The translations under genes were made by a program, and so were the position numbers. A stretch of DNA of 51,241 nucleotides from contig CAYHQQ010000028.1 in assembly GCA_964358855.1 (NCBI GenBank), forward strand, positions 1-51,241, in the 5' to 3' direction. Shown one piece after another: positions 8,701 through 16,695 of the stretch (within the stretch, counting starts at the first letter, position 1; every line of letters starts with the position of its first letter). This stretch comes from UBA2396 sp038042175. Its GTDB lineage: Bacteria > Planctomycetota > Phycisphaerae > Phycisphaerales > UBA1924. The notes below the pieces were generated by a model, which was given only the letters and a program-made list of their open reading frames with translations, did not search any database and was not told where the DNA came from.

Positions 8701-10113
8701 GCTCGCTTCCGCGACTGGTCGGGAATGCTCGGGCAGTGGGACCGCCGAATCTGGCTGGGCGAGGTGCCCGAGCTGACCTTCAACTGGAACAACGATCTGG
8801 GCGGTATCGAGCCCGGGTATGTGAAGCCCGAGACTGTCGCGTGGTACAACTCGCACTACAGCACTCCCAAGGGCGACACGTACTACCAGTTCTGCTACAT
8901 GTACAAGGTCGCGATCGATCTGCCCAAGGGCGCCAAGACGGTTCGGCTGCCCAACAACGATCGTGTGAAGGTGTTCGCGGCGACGGCCGTGAACACGGGC
9001 GGGCTCCTTGTCGTGCCCGCGGGGGCGCTGACCGACACGCTCAACGATCACGCCCAGGACTCGCCGCGGATCGTCGTGGGTTCAGGGCCCTTCAAGGACG
9101 CGACGGAGATTCGCATCGAGCCTCGGATGTACTGGACGCCCGGTTCGCTCCGGTACACGCTCGATGGCTCGGCGCCCACGCAGGCCTCTCCGGTCTACGC
9201 CGGGCCGATCGCGGTGAATCGCCCGACGACGGTGACGGCCGCGGTCGTCGGGTCTGGCGGCGCTTCGAGCCCGGTCGCGACGGTGAAGGTCGATGTGACC
9301 GACGTGACACCCCCCACTGTCAAGGGTGTATCGACGAACTACATGTCGCCGGTGATTCGCGTGGAGTTTTCGGAGCCGCTGGATGATTCGGCGGCCTCGG
9401 CGAAGAACTACCTGGTCGAGCCTTCGATCGCGGTCAAGAGCGTGACGCTCAGCGCGGACCACAAGACGGCGACGGTCGAGCTTGCATCGGCGCCGGAGGT
9501 GGACAAGACGTACCACCTGAACGTGAAGGACATCAAGGACGCGTCGCCGGCGCACAACGCGTCGAAGGCGGCGTCGCTGGAGGTTCGCGTCACCGGCCCG
9601 GTGTACAAGCTCGAGGCGGTAACCAAGGAGATGATGGGCAAGGCGATCAAGAACGTGCCGGGCCTGCCCGTCAAGGGCGGCGACAAGTGGACGATGAGCA
9701 TGTTCGTGAAGACGGACAAGCAGCCCGACAACCGCACGATCATCGCCGGGTTTGGCAAGTGCGAGGACGGCACCGCGGGGATCGCCCGATACTTCAGCAA
9801 GTTCGCCAACGGGCTGCAGTTCTGGGTCTGCAACCGCGACGTGCCCAGCAAGACGCCCCTGGAACTTGGCAAGTGGCAGATGCTCACCGCGACCTATGAC
9901 GGAACGGTGCTGCGGATGTTCAAGGACGGCGTCAAGGTCGGCGAACGCAAGGTTCAGCTCGCCGACGACGAGAACGTGGTCAACTTCGCCCCGGTGGACC
10001 CGTGGGAGAAGAAGCGGACGTTCGAGGGTGAGATCCGCGGGGTCACGATCTGGAACTCGGCGCTTGGAGAGGAAGCGATCCGGTCGCTCAAGGAGTCGAC
10101 GCGCGTTCCCTGA
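5725..10113 (+). CDS. Secreted GH38 alpha-mannosidase with C-terminal accessory domains
   Basis: This is a 1462-residue exported glycosidase. After a signal peptide (residues ~1-27, cut near GLAQP) comes the GH38 catalytic domain. Zinc ligands are His66 and Asp68 in AHLDTQWRW, the likely nucleophile is Asp179 in LPDCFG, and a third metal site is in QMHD (His389, Asp390). Beta-sandwich GH38 C-terminal domains follow, then an unassigned beta-rich region (~930-1110). Next are a CHB_HEX_C-like module (~1130-1190, YTLDGSAPT), a bacterial Ig-like module (~1195-1290) and a LamG/concanavalin-like module at the end. It should release mannose from alpha-mannosides outside the cytoplasm. The start at 5725 is set by the signal peptide and an upstream GGAG. 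HupE follows by 15 nt. Confidence 0.92.
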   Translation: MKRSKSAAFGMVIGISSLVTASGLAQPAATETKKAAPIASTPGTKTPPALPDLLKEPTLFVVAYAHLDTQWRWCYPQSIREYLPATLHVNFDFFKKYPNYVFNFSGSRRYQMMREYYPEDYARLKAEVAAGKWFPCGSSVDENDANVPSGESYVRHVLYGNRFFRQEFGVASDEYMLPDCFGFPAAIPSLLAHCGVTGFSTQKLTWNAVVPIPFKVGVWEGPDGRGVVAALDPGSYGGEVLENLANSDGWAKRIAASGKVSGVLADYHYYGTGDQGGGPTDRSVAMMETSIATKGKQKIVSGPADQLFHAITPEMRAKLPTYKGELQLTEHSAGSVTSQAYMKRWNRKNELLADAAERASVAAAWLGGRAYPSAKLEEAWTLVLGSQMHDILPGTSHPRAYDYSWNDEILAANEFAAVLTDGAGVVAGAMDTTGSGTSLVLFNPLSVDREDVVEAEIPGDFAAAKSVVVTGPDGKPVAAQILSGNATMVRVAFLAKVPSVGFASFSATLGTAAPTVDPTLHADNKSIENSRYLVKINDNGDVASITDKKAKREMLSAPAGLGLHYENPKNWPAWNQDWADRQLPVKEVVGAGGAGGAGGAAKVRVVENGPARVTVEIVREVGGSTFTQRLRLAGGQAGDRLEFDCSIDWAARERSLRAAFPLSVSNPKATYDIQTGTIERGNGQPHQYEYAFQQWFDLTDTKGDYGVTVMSDSKYGADKPSDTTVRLTLLHTPGVQGGYQDQGTQDLGRHHILYAISGHEGDWRKGRSAEQAARLNQPILAFRTSAHAGALGKSFSLVKVSDPNVMVSAIKKAEDGDEVVLRLRELSGKAVKGVKVSAGKVILSAREVDGQERPMGAATVKDGALVADIGGYELRAYAVKLGEASVKAVKTQSTSVELAFDTDVASTRAKRGDGAMDAKGSGFPAEQFPATIVAEDATFTLGSAADGKKNAVACRGQEITLPSGEFDRLYLLAASSDGDVNTSVEVDGKKVDARFRDWSGMLGQWDRRIWLGEVPELTFNWNNDLGGIEPGYVKPETVAWYNSHYSTPKGDTYYQFCYMYKVAIDLPKGAKTVRLPNNDRVKVFAATAVNTGGLLVVPAGALTDTLNDHAQDSPRIVVGSGPFKDATEIRIEPRMYWTPGSLRYTLDGSAPTQASPVYAGPIAVNRPTTVTAAVVGSGGASSPVATVKVDVTDVTPPTVKGVSTNYMSPVIRVEFSEPLDDSAASAKNYLVEPSIAVKSVTLSADHKTATVELASAPEVDKTYHLNVKDIKDASPAHNASKAASLEVRVTGPVYKLEAVTKEMMGKAIKNVPGLPVKGGDKWTMSMFVKTDKQPDNRTIIAGFGKCEDGTAGIARYFSKFANGLQFWVCNRDVPSKTPLELGKWQMLTATYDGTVLRMFKDGVKVGERKVQLADDENVVNFAPVDPWEKKRTFEGEIRGVTIWNSALGEEAIRSLKESTRVP
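7492..7524 (+). repeat. GGGGCGGGT 9-nt tandem repeat inside the GH38 gene
   Basis: Three perfect copies of GGGGCGGGT (7492-7518) plus a partial fourth encode a Gly-Ala-Gly linker in the beta-sandwich region. The tract is G-quadruplex-like and prone to slippage. Copy changes add or remove three codons and keep frame. Confidence 0.85.
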
Positions 10114-10128
10114 GCCAGTGAGTGGAAC

Positions 10129-11358
10129 ATGAGGAGCATCCCATTGGTTCGCGCGCTGGTCGCGACGATGCTCGCCATCGTCCTGGGGTTGCTCGCACCC
10201 GGAGCCCTTGGCCATCCCGGCTTCTCGGCGACGGCCCTGGTGAAGATCGATGCCAGAGGCGAGTTCTCGCTGACGCTGAGCCACGACGCGCTGGCGTTCG
10301 CGCTCGACGAGACGCCGGCGGATATCGCCGACGCGCCCATGTTCGAGTTTCTCGACGCGACCGAGACGACGCAGGCCCAGACGTTCCTTGCCGGGCGGGA
10401 CCGATTCCAGTCCCTGTTCGTGCTCAACGCCGACGGGCGGCGTGTCGATGTCGAGATTCTCGAAGCCCCGACGGTGGAGTCGCTGCGCGACTGGCGCCGG
10501 GCCAACGGGGATCGGCGACTGCCTGTGAGAATGATCATCATCGCGCGGGCCACGCTGCCCCAGGGCTCTCGTGGAGTTTCGATTGCCTTTCCCAAGGTGC
10601 TCGGCGATGTGATCGTCACGATCGAGCGGCCCAACGACGAGCCCCTGGGGCTGCCGCTCCGCCCGGGCGAATCGACGCCACCGCTCGAGTGGCGGAGCGC
10701 GAGTGCGGGTGACGCGGCCGGACAAGGGCCCGGGGATGGATCAGGCGGCGGGAATGGCGCCCGCGGGTTGCAAACGCCGGTGCGGCAGTTGAGCGCTCTG
10801 GACGTTGCCTGGCGCTACGCGTGGCTCGGCTTCACACACATCATCCCCGGTGGGCCAGATCACGGTCTTTTCGTCCTGGGGCTGTTCCTGCTCAGCCCGC
10901 GGCTCAAGTCGCTGGTGTGGCAGATCACCGCCTTCACGATCGCACACTCGGTCACCCTCACGCTGACCACGCTCCACATCTTCGCGCTTCAGTCCAGGAT
11001 TGTCGAGACCACCATCGCCGCCTCCATCGCGTTCATCGCGGTTGAGAACCTGGCGACCACCAAGGTGCACGCCTGGCGCCCCGTCGTGGCCTTCGTGTTC
11101 GGGCTCCTCCACGGGATGGGCTTCGCGTCGGCGCTGGGTGAGGTCGGCCTGCCCACCGGACAGCTCGTCGCCGGCCTCGTCTCGTTCAACGTGGGCGTCG
11201 AATGCGGGCACCTGGGCGTCCTGGCGGCGGCCTTTCTCATGGTGGGCTGGTGGCGCGACAAGCCCTGGTACCGCTCGCGCGTGGTGATCCCCGCGTCGCT
11301 GGCGATCGGCTCGATCGCGACATTCTGGATGGTTCAGCGGGCGCTTGGCCCGGGCTGA
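10129..11358 (+). CDS. HupE/UreJ family membrane protein
   Basis: The 409-residue protein has a signal peptide ending in ALGHPG, an extracytoplasmic N-terminal domain (~30-200) and a C-terminal membrane domain of about six helices. The membrane domain shows HupE/UreJ_2 signatures: HIIPGGPDHGLF, FTIAHSVTL and FGLLHGMGFA, all rich in His/Asp that could bind metal. Members of this family are linked to nickel or cobalt handling, but there is no urease or hydrogenase gene here, so the substrate is unknown. The gene starts 15 nt after the mannosidase, and its last 25 nt overlap the end of the convergent S9 peptidase gene. Confidence 0.88.
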   Translation: MRSIPLVRALVATMLAIVLGLLAPGALGHPGFSATALVKIDARGEFSLTLSHDALAFALDETPADIADAPMFEFLDATETTQAQTFLAGRDRFQSLFVLNADGRRVDVEILEAPTVESLRDWRRANGDRRLPVRMIIIARATLPQGSRGVSIAFPKVLGDVIVTIERPNDEPLGLPLRPGESTPPLEWRSASAGDAAGQGPGDGSGGGNGARGLQTPVRQLSALDVAWRYAWLGFTHIIPGGPDHGLFVLGLFLLSPRLKSLVWQITAFTIAHSVTLTLTTLHIFALQSRIVETTIAASIAFIAVENLATTKVHAWRPVVAFVFGLLHGMGFASALGEVGLPTGQLVAGLVSFNVGVECGHLGVLAAAFLMVGWWRDKPWYRSRVVIPASLAIGSIATFWMVQRALGPG

Positions 11359-13655
11359 AGCTCCCGAACAAAGAAGTCGGCGACGCGCGTGTAGAGGCTT
11401 CGCGTCACCACCGGGTCGGGGACCATGTGGGTGAAGCCCGGGAGCACCAGGAAATCGTACTTCTTGCCCGCGCGGAAGAGAGCGTCGGTCATCTTGAGCG
11501 AGTGCATGAAGTAGACGTTGTCGTCGGCCGTCCCGTGGATGACCATCAGCGGCACCTTGAGGTCCTTCGCCCACGTCAGCACGCTGCTGTTCTTGTAGCC
11601 CTCGGGGTTCTCCTGCGGCGTGCCGAGATACCGCTCCGTGTAGGTGGTGTCGTAGTCGGCGAAGTCGCAGACGGGGGCACCGGCGCACCCGGCCTTGAAG
11701 ACGTCGGGGCGGCGCATGGCGGCCATGGCGCTGAAGTAGCCGCCGAACGACCAGCCGTAGACGCCCACTCGGGCGCCGTCCATCTCGGGGTACTTCTCGA
11801 CGAGCATCTTGACGCCGTCGGCCTGGTCGGCGAGGGCGATGTCGATGAGATCGCCCTTGGAATTGCCGCTCTGGAGCTTCCAGGCGCGTTGCCAGGTGCG
11901 TCCGCGGTTCTCGGTGCCGCGATTGTCGAGGCCGACGACGATGAAGCCGTGGTCGGCGATCCACTGGTTGAGCAGCGAGCCCCAGAGGGTCTTGGTGACG
12001 ACGTTGGCGGTCGGTCCCGCGTAGACGCTGTCGATCACGGGGTACTTGCGACCCTTCTCGAAGTTGCGCGGACGGATCACGTAGGCCTGGAAAATGCGAT
12101 CGCCCGATCCGACAGTGGTCCATTCCACGTTCGGCATGAATGGGGGCTTCTCCGCGACGCTCTTGATGGGCGTGGGATCGCCCTTCTCCCCCAGCACCGA
12201 CGCCGACCGTTCGCCCTTGGCCGTCGACGACGTCAGCACGATCGCGGAGAAGTTCTTGCTGGCGATGAGCCCGTGCGTTCCCTCGGCCTGCGTGAGCTGC
12301 TGCGGGGGGAAGCTCATGTTGAGCGGGACGGCCCAGACGTGCGACTGGGTGGGGTCGACGCTCGCCGAGATGTACACCGCGCCCTTGGCGTTGTCGACGT
12401 CGATGAGCCCGCGGAAGCCCACGTCCTTGCCCGCGAGCGTGGCGAGCAGCTTGCCGGAGCGGTCGCGCCACTGGAGCTCGGGCCAACCGCCGGCCTCGCT
12501 GATCCAGAGGAAACCGGAGCCGTCCTCGAGCCAGTGCGGGACGCTCTGGCGGATCTCAACCCACGCGGCGTCGCGCTCGGTGAGGATCTCGGTGAGCGAC
12601 CCGGTCGAGGGTTCGACGGCGTAGACGACCATCTCGGTCTGGGCCCGATTGCTGACGACGAGCGTGAGGGGCGCGTTCTTGTCCCAGCGGACGGTGACGA
12701 CGTAGGGATACCGATCGTGATCCCAGTTGACCCACGTGGTGGGCCCGCCCGCGGTGGGCAGGACGCCGAGCTTGACGGTCGCGTTTTTCTTGCCCGGGCG
12801 CGGGTAGGGCCAGCTCTGGGGGCCCTTGTCGGGGTTGACGGGGTCGGCGATGGTGAAGGTTTCGAGGCCGGCGGTGTCGACCTGGCAGTAGGCGACGGAC
12901 TTGGCGTCGGGGCTGAGCCAAAAGCCGTCGAAGCGGGCCATTTCTTCGGCGGCGACGAACTCGGCGATCCCGTTGTCAATCGTCTCGCCGGCCTTGCCCT
13001 CGGGCTTGGTGGTGAGCCTGCGTTCGGTGCCGCTGTCGACGTCGATGACGTAGAGATCGCCCTCGCGTGTGCAGGCAACGGTCGAGGCATCGTCGCTGAA
13101 GACGGCGCCGATGGGGAAGCCCTTGTGGGTGCCGACCTCGCGCACGCGGAGGGTGGCGCGCTCGATGACGTAGAGCTTGCCCGAGAGGGGGACCAGGATC
13201 TTGTTGCCGTCCTTGCTCATCGAGTACCCGACGATGCCGCGGCTGGACATGCGCATGCGTTCGCGCCGGGCCAGCTCCTCGGCGGAGAGCCTCTCCTGCG
13301 CACCGTTGAGGATCTTGTCGGCGGTGAGCAGGACCCGCTCGTAGCCGGTTGCGACGTTGATCTCGTAGAGATCCTGCACGACCGACCGGGGGCCCGACCT
13401 GAGGAACAGGACGCTCTTGCCATCGGGGGTGATGGTGATTCCGCGGGGCGTGCCGGCGCCGAAGCGGTAGGTCGCGGCGAACTGCTCGAGGAACGCCGGA
13501 TCGGCGATGTTGCCCGAAGCGGGCTGGTTGGGCTGCGCGGCCGACACCGGAGGTCGCCGGGTCGCGGCGGCCTGTCCCTCGACCTGGCAGCCGGCCAGGA
13601 TGGAGCCCGCGACAAGGGCGAGCGCGAGCGGGCGGGCGGTGTGCGCGTTACTCAT
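11334..13655 (-). CDS. S9 family (DPP-IV-like) serine peptidase, lipoprotein
   Basis: This 773-residue peptidase has a lipobox LAGC (Cys23), an N-terminal DPPIV-type beta-propeller (~50-500) and a C-terminal alpha/beta hydrolase. The catalytic triad is Ser636 in GWSFGG, Asp711 in HGTADDNV and His743 in PGFTHM. It should remove dipeptides from peptides in the periplasm. Its ATG overlaps the end of pssA by 8 nt, so it is translated as part of the psd-pssA transcript. Its 3' end overlaps hupE on the other strand by 25 nt. The length is normal for the family and all catalytic residues are present. Confidence 0.94.
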   Translation of the reverse strand: MSNAHTARPLALALVAGSILAGCQVEGQAAATRRPPVSAAQPNQPASGNIADPAFLEQFAATYRFGAGTPRGITITPDGKSVLFLRSGPRSVVQDLYEINVATGYERVLLTADKILNGAQERLSAEELARRERMRMSSRGIVGYSMSKDGNKILVPLSGKLYVIERATLRVREVGTHKGFPIGAVFSDDASTVACTREGDLYVIDVDSGTERRLTTKPEGKAGETIDNGIAEFVAAEEMARFDGFWLSPDAKSVAYCQVDTAGLETFTIADPVNPDKGPQSWPYPRPGKKNATVKLGVLPTAGGPTTWVNWDHDRYPYVVTVRWDKNAPLTLVVSNRAQTEMVVYAVEPSTGSLTEILTERDAAWVEIRQSVPHWLEDGSGFLWISEAGGWPELQWRDRSGKLLATLAGKDVGFRGLIDVDNAKGAVYISASVDPTQSHVWAVPLNMSFPPQQLTQAEGTHGLIASKNFSAIVLTSSTAKGERSASVLGEKGDPTPIKSVAEKPPFMPNVEWTTVGSGDRIFQAYVIRPRNFEKGRKYPVIDSVYAGPTANVVTKTLWGSLLNQWIADHGFIVVGLDNRGTENRGRTWQRAWKLQSGNSKGDLIDIALADQADGVKMLVEKYPEMDGARVGVYGWSFGGYFSAMAAMRRPDVFKAGCAGAPVCDFADYDTTYTERYLGTPQENPEGYKNSSVLTWAKDLKVPLMVIHGTADDNVYFMHSLKMTDALFRAGKKYDFLVLPGFTHMVPDPVVTRSLYTRVADFFVRELQPGPSAR

Positions 13656-14574
13656 GATCCGACTCCTGTGCGGGCGTCGCCTGGGGCTTGTGCTGCCCCA
13701 GCTCGGCCCAGATGCGTTTGTGGGCGACGGTGGCGAAGGGAAGTGTGAAGAGGTAGCACCAGACCACGACGGGAATGGTGAGCCACGGATCGCGGAACAT
13801 GGCCAGAACGACCATGCCGAAGGCGACCATCAGGGGGACGACCAGACTGCGCTTCACGCGGATCTTCTTGAAGCTGAACATCGGGATCCGGCTGACCATC
13901 AGGGCGGCGATCAGGAAGGTGTTGACCATGACCAGGGCGGGCTCCAGGGAGTCGAAGGCGCCCTGGACTTCGGGGGCGAGCTTGCCCTTGCCGTTGGTGA
14001 AGGGGAAGTATTTGGCGACGTCGAGCATGGGCGGAACGAGCACGGCTCCTGCGGCGGCGGGCGTCGGAAGGCCGCTGAAGAACTTGGAGAGTGCGGACAT
14101 GGACAAGGGCTGCTTGGGCATGGCGGTGAAACGCGCGAGGCGAAGTGCGGCGCACAGGACAAAGGCCAGGACCGCGGCCATGCCCAGTGCGCCGTGGCTC
14201 CTGAGCATCCATTGCTGGATCAGGATGGCGGGGGCGACGCCAAAGGAGAGGAAGTCGGAGAGGGAGTCGTAAACGGCGCCGAAGCGGGAGGAGGCCCTGA
14301 GCAGGCGGGCCGCACGCCCGTCGAGCAGATCGAAGACGGCGGCCACGCCGATGGCAAGCATGGCGGTCTTCCACATCGCCTCGATCTCGGCGAGCTGGCC
14401 CGCCAGGAGCGGCTTGCCGGCGGCGACGAGCTCGTACTCGAGCTGCAGCCCGGCGGCCCGGAGCGAGTAGTGGATCGACGCCAGCCCGCTGCAGAGCGAG
14501 ACGGTCGTCAGCAGGTTGGGGACGAGCTTGCGGAACGAGACGTGCTGCCTGGATGTCCCGTCGAGCGTGAACAT
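13648..14574 (-). CDS. pssA: CDP-diacylglycerol-serine O-phosphatidyltransferase
   Basis: The 308-residue integral membrane enzyme makes phosphatidylserine from CDP-diacylglycerol and serine. The CDP-alcohol phosphotransferase motif DG-x2-AR-x8-G-x3-D-x3-D is complete: Asp85, Gly86, Ala89, Arg90, Gly99, Asp103 and Asp107. Several hydrophobic segments follow. The start ATG shares one base with the psd stop codon (TGATG), so the two are translationally coupled and together give phosphatidylethanolamine. The insert between the first two helices (~45-65) is longer than in the shortest family members. Confidence 0.95.
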   Translation of the reverse strand: MFTLDGTSRQHVSFRKLVPNLLTTVSLCSGLASIHYSLRAAGLQLEYELVAAGKPLLAGQLAEIEAMWKTAMLAIGVAAVFDLLDGRAARLLRASSRFGAVYDSLSDFLSFGVAPAILIQQWMLRSHGALGMAAVLAFVLCAALRLARFTAMPKQPLSMSALSKFFSGLPTPAAAGAVLVPPMLDVAKYFPFTNGKGKLAPEVQGAFDSLEPALVMVNTFLIAALMVSRIPMFSFKKIRVKRSLVVPLMVAFGMVVLAMFRDPWLTIPVVVWCYLFTLPFATVAHKRIWAELGQHKPQATPAQESDHE

Positions 14575-15383
14575 CAGGCGATCTCCCGGGCCTGACCCTC
14601 TTGAGCGATCTCTTGCGTGATGACCTCAATCTCTTCGGCGGGGCGAGCAACAGGGACGTCCTGGGCCAGAGTGGCGAGCACGGTTTCTCCGGCGACGACC
14701 ACGTCCCCGATGGAGACACGAGACGCCACCCCCGGAGGCAGGTAAGTGTCGACCCTTGAGCCAAAGCGAATGAGCCCGAAACGCTGGCCGGCCTTGAGCT
14801 CGGCGCCCTCGGCGACGTTGCAGACGATGCGGCGGGCGATGAGTCCGGCGACCTGGACGACAACCATGGGCTGACCGTTGGGGAGCGCAAGGGCGAGGGA
14901 GAGTCGTTCGTTGAACTCGCTGGCCTTGTCGAGGCTGGCGTTGAAGAATTTGCCGGGGCGATAGGCGATGCGGACGATCTTGCCCGCGGTGGGAGACCGG
15001 TTGACGTGGACGTTGAAGACGTTCATGAAGACGCTGACGCGGGTCATGCCGGCGGTGGCTTCGGGGGCGATGCCAAGCTCGACGGGCGGTTGATCGCGCC
15101 CGACGAACGAGATCACGCCGTCGGCGGGGGAGATGACCTTGCGGGGGTCGGCGGGAATCTCACGGGCGGGATCGCGGAAAAACCAGATGGCCCACGTCGA
15201 CAGCACGAGCCCGACGCCGCCCACGCACAGGCCCGCCCACTTCGAGAAAAGCAGACTGACCCCCGCGAGCGCAAGGGTGATCGCCAGGAACGCGACGACG
15301 ATGGCCCAGCCTTCACGGGCGATGGCCGGCATGGGGTCGTCGGTGAGCAAGTTGCGCGGCGGTTCGTGCACGACGGACATCAT
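14574..15383 (-). CDS. psd: Phosphatidylserine decarboxylase proenzyme
   Basis: This is a 269-residue short-type (PSD-A) decarboxylase that converts phosphatidylserine to phosphatidylethanolamine. The self-cleavage site is in RFGSRVD, between Gly208 and Ser209; Ser209 would become the pyruvoyl group. N-terminal hydrophobic helices lie at ~24-68, then the catalytic fold begins at SPADGV. It starts with two consecutive ATG codons (15383 and 15380) and I cannot decide between them. It is the first gene of a psd-pssA-S9 peptidase run; the LuxR gene upstream is on the same strand 34 nt away. Confidence 0.95.
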   Translation of the reverse strand: MMSVVHEPPRNLLTDDPMPAIAREGWAIVVAFLAITLALAGVSLLFSKWAGLCVGGVGLVLSTWAIWFFRDPAREIPADPRKVISPADGVISFVGRDQPPVELGIAPEATAGMTRVSVFMNVFNVHVNRSPTAGKIVRIAYRPGKFFNASLDKASEFNERLSLALALPNGQPMVVVQVAGLIARRIVCNVAEGAELKAGQRFGLIRFGSRVDTYLPPGVASRVSIGDVVVAGETVLATLAQDVPVARPAEEIEVITQEIAQEGQAREIA

Positions 15384-15417
15384 AGCGGAAATCCGGCCAT
15401 GACCGACCCATGTCGGC

Positions 15418-16287
15418 TCAGGCGCCAGGCCCCGCTGTGCGCGGGCCGGGCTTGCCTGTGTCGCGGATTCGTGTCGCCTTGGAGACGTGCCCCAGGGCGC
15501 GGGCGATGAGCTCCCCGCGGCTCGAAGCGTTGAGCTTGCGGTGCAGGCTCTTGACGTGGTCGTGCACCGTGTGAGGGCTGCGGCCGAGTTCCTCGGCGAT
15601 CTGACGCACGCTTTTGCCCATGATCAGCTGATTGAGAACGACCTGCTCCCGGTCGCTGATCGCCGCGACGCGCGACTCCGAATCACCAAAGGCCGTGTAC
15701 GCCCTGCCCAGAAGGATCGGCATCAGCGCCCTGACCACCGCGGCATCCTGCGGCTCAAACCCGGTGCCGGCATCAGGGGAAAGGACCACCATCACAAGAC
15801 GCGAAGACTGCCCCTGACCAAGGGGGCCAACTGCCAACAACGGCTCTCCGCCCCGCGCCCCGCCCAGGGCCGCTGCCAGCGGGCTGGACGACCAGCGCTC
15901 GGATCCAAGGACGGCCGACAGCAGACCGACCCGAACCGCCTGGCTACGGGCGTCCCACCCCAGTGTCGTCAGACGTGCAAGTTCGGTCGCGGCCTGGGGA
16001 ACCCCGCTGGGGGCCGGTGCGCCGGCATTGCGCCCATACCAGACGACACCCGTCGTCTCGACCTGCGAGACCGTTCCGCCGGCGTTGAGCTCAACCACCA
16101 GAACGGCGGCATAACCGGCGAACGAGCCAACCGCCGCACCAAAGACCACGGCCGCACGCTCGGCCCAATCGGTCGTGGCAATTGCGGGCAGGGATGAAAG
16201 CTCGTGTGCCCGGCCCACCACGCGTGCGAGGACGCTCTCGTCAAACGAAACGCGTGAATCCAAGCCCGTCGAAGAGGTCAGTACCAT
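15418..16287 (-). CDS. LuxR-type HTH transcriptional regulator
   Basis: The 289-residue protein has a C-terminal GerE/LuxR helix-turn-helix (~210-268, ISDREQ...IAEELGRSPHTVHDHVKSL). Its ~200-residue N-terminal domain is of a type I do not recognise; it is Ala/Val/Gly-rich and resembles a GAF-like sensor in size. There is no receiver-domain Asp pattern, so it is not a standard response regulator. The ATG at 16287 has GGAGAAAGGA just upstream; a TTG at 16305 in the same frame is inside that ribosome site and is rejected. It is transcribed away from a 408-nt intergenic region that holds an inverted repeat and a hairpin. Confidence 0.88.
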   Translation of the reverse strand: MVLTSSTGLDSRVSFDESVLARVVGRAHELSSLPAIATTDWAERAAVVFGAAVGSFAGYAAVLVVELNAGGTVSQVETTGVVWYGRNAGAPAPSGVPQAATELARLTTLGWDARSQAVRVGLLSAVLGSERWSSSPLAAALGGARGGEPLLAVGPLGQGQSSRLVMVVLSPDAGTGFEPQDAAVVRALMPILLGRAYTAFGDSESRVAAISDREQVVLNQLIMGKSVRQIAEELGRSPHTVHDHVKSLHRKLNASSRGELIARALGHVSKATRIRDTGKPGPRTAGPGA

Positions 16288-16363
16288 GGAAAGTCCTTTC
16301 TCCAAAAGCGGGGGTCCAAAACCACCTAGGGAATCCTATGGGTATTGAATCCCGAAGCTCAAC

Positions 16364-16417
16364 CTGTTCACGGTGCCATGGGTGGCTACCCACCGCTTTG
16401 ACGAGGTCCGTGAACAG
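16364..16417. promoter_or_regulatory. Inverted repeat CTGTTCACGG / CCGTGAACAG with nested hairpin
   Basis: Perfect 10-bp arms CTGTTCACGG (16364-16373) and CCGTGAACAG (16408-16417) are 34 nt apart. Between them is a small hairpin, GGTGG-CTAC-CCACC (16381-16394). It lies ~77-130 nt upstream of the luxR start. It could be an autoregulatory operator or a structured leader; the sequence alone does not decide. Confidence 0.45.
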
Positions 16418-16617
16418 CCCCCATATCAAGAATAGTAGTTTCACTCTCGAAGGTGCAAGGTATTCCCCGAACAAGGTACACAAAAACGGGGAAGTTTCCG
16501 GATTTTTTCATGAAAGCCGCCTCTACCGGATGTGCCGAATAACGGGTTTATCGCGGAGAATCTGCCCAAGGAGTGGCTCTTTTTCAAATCTGAGGCACAT
16601 TGGGGAGTGAACAGGGC

Positions 16618-16641
16618 GGACTCTGCGGAAACGCGGAGTCC
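16618..16641 (+). promoter_or_regulatory. GAAA-capped hairpin upstream of the orphan gene
   Basis: GGACTCTGCG (16618-16627) pairs with CGCGGAGTCC (16632-16641), with one T-G wobble, across a GAAA tetraloop of the GNRA class. It ends 54 nt before the ATG at 16696 and has no T-run, so it is more likely a leader structure than a terminator. Confidence 0.45.
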
Positions 16642-16695
16642 ACAACGCAAACCTAACGGACCAGTGGTGTGTCCGGACTTTGATCGGCTGTGGCC

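Larger units (their letters stand above)
16288..16695. other. 408-nt divergent intergenic region
   Basis: This stretch holds the 5' regions of the luxR gene and the orphan gene at 16696. It is locally less GC-rich than its neighbours (16430-16520), as expected for promoters. It contains an inverted repeat at 16364-16417 and a GAAA-capped hairpin at 16618-16641, both listed separately. I see no gene in it. Confidence 0.5.

Noticed and set aside
6514..9051. 845-codon minus-strand frame in the mannosidase
   Set aside because: It is an antisense shadow of a long high-GC gene, rich in Arg, His and Val without domain structure.
11202..13748. 848-codon plus-strand frame opposite the S9 peptidase
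   Set aside because: It is an antisense shadow made of Asp/Gly/Val/Glu-rich sequence; the minus strand has the full catalytic triad.
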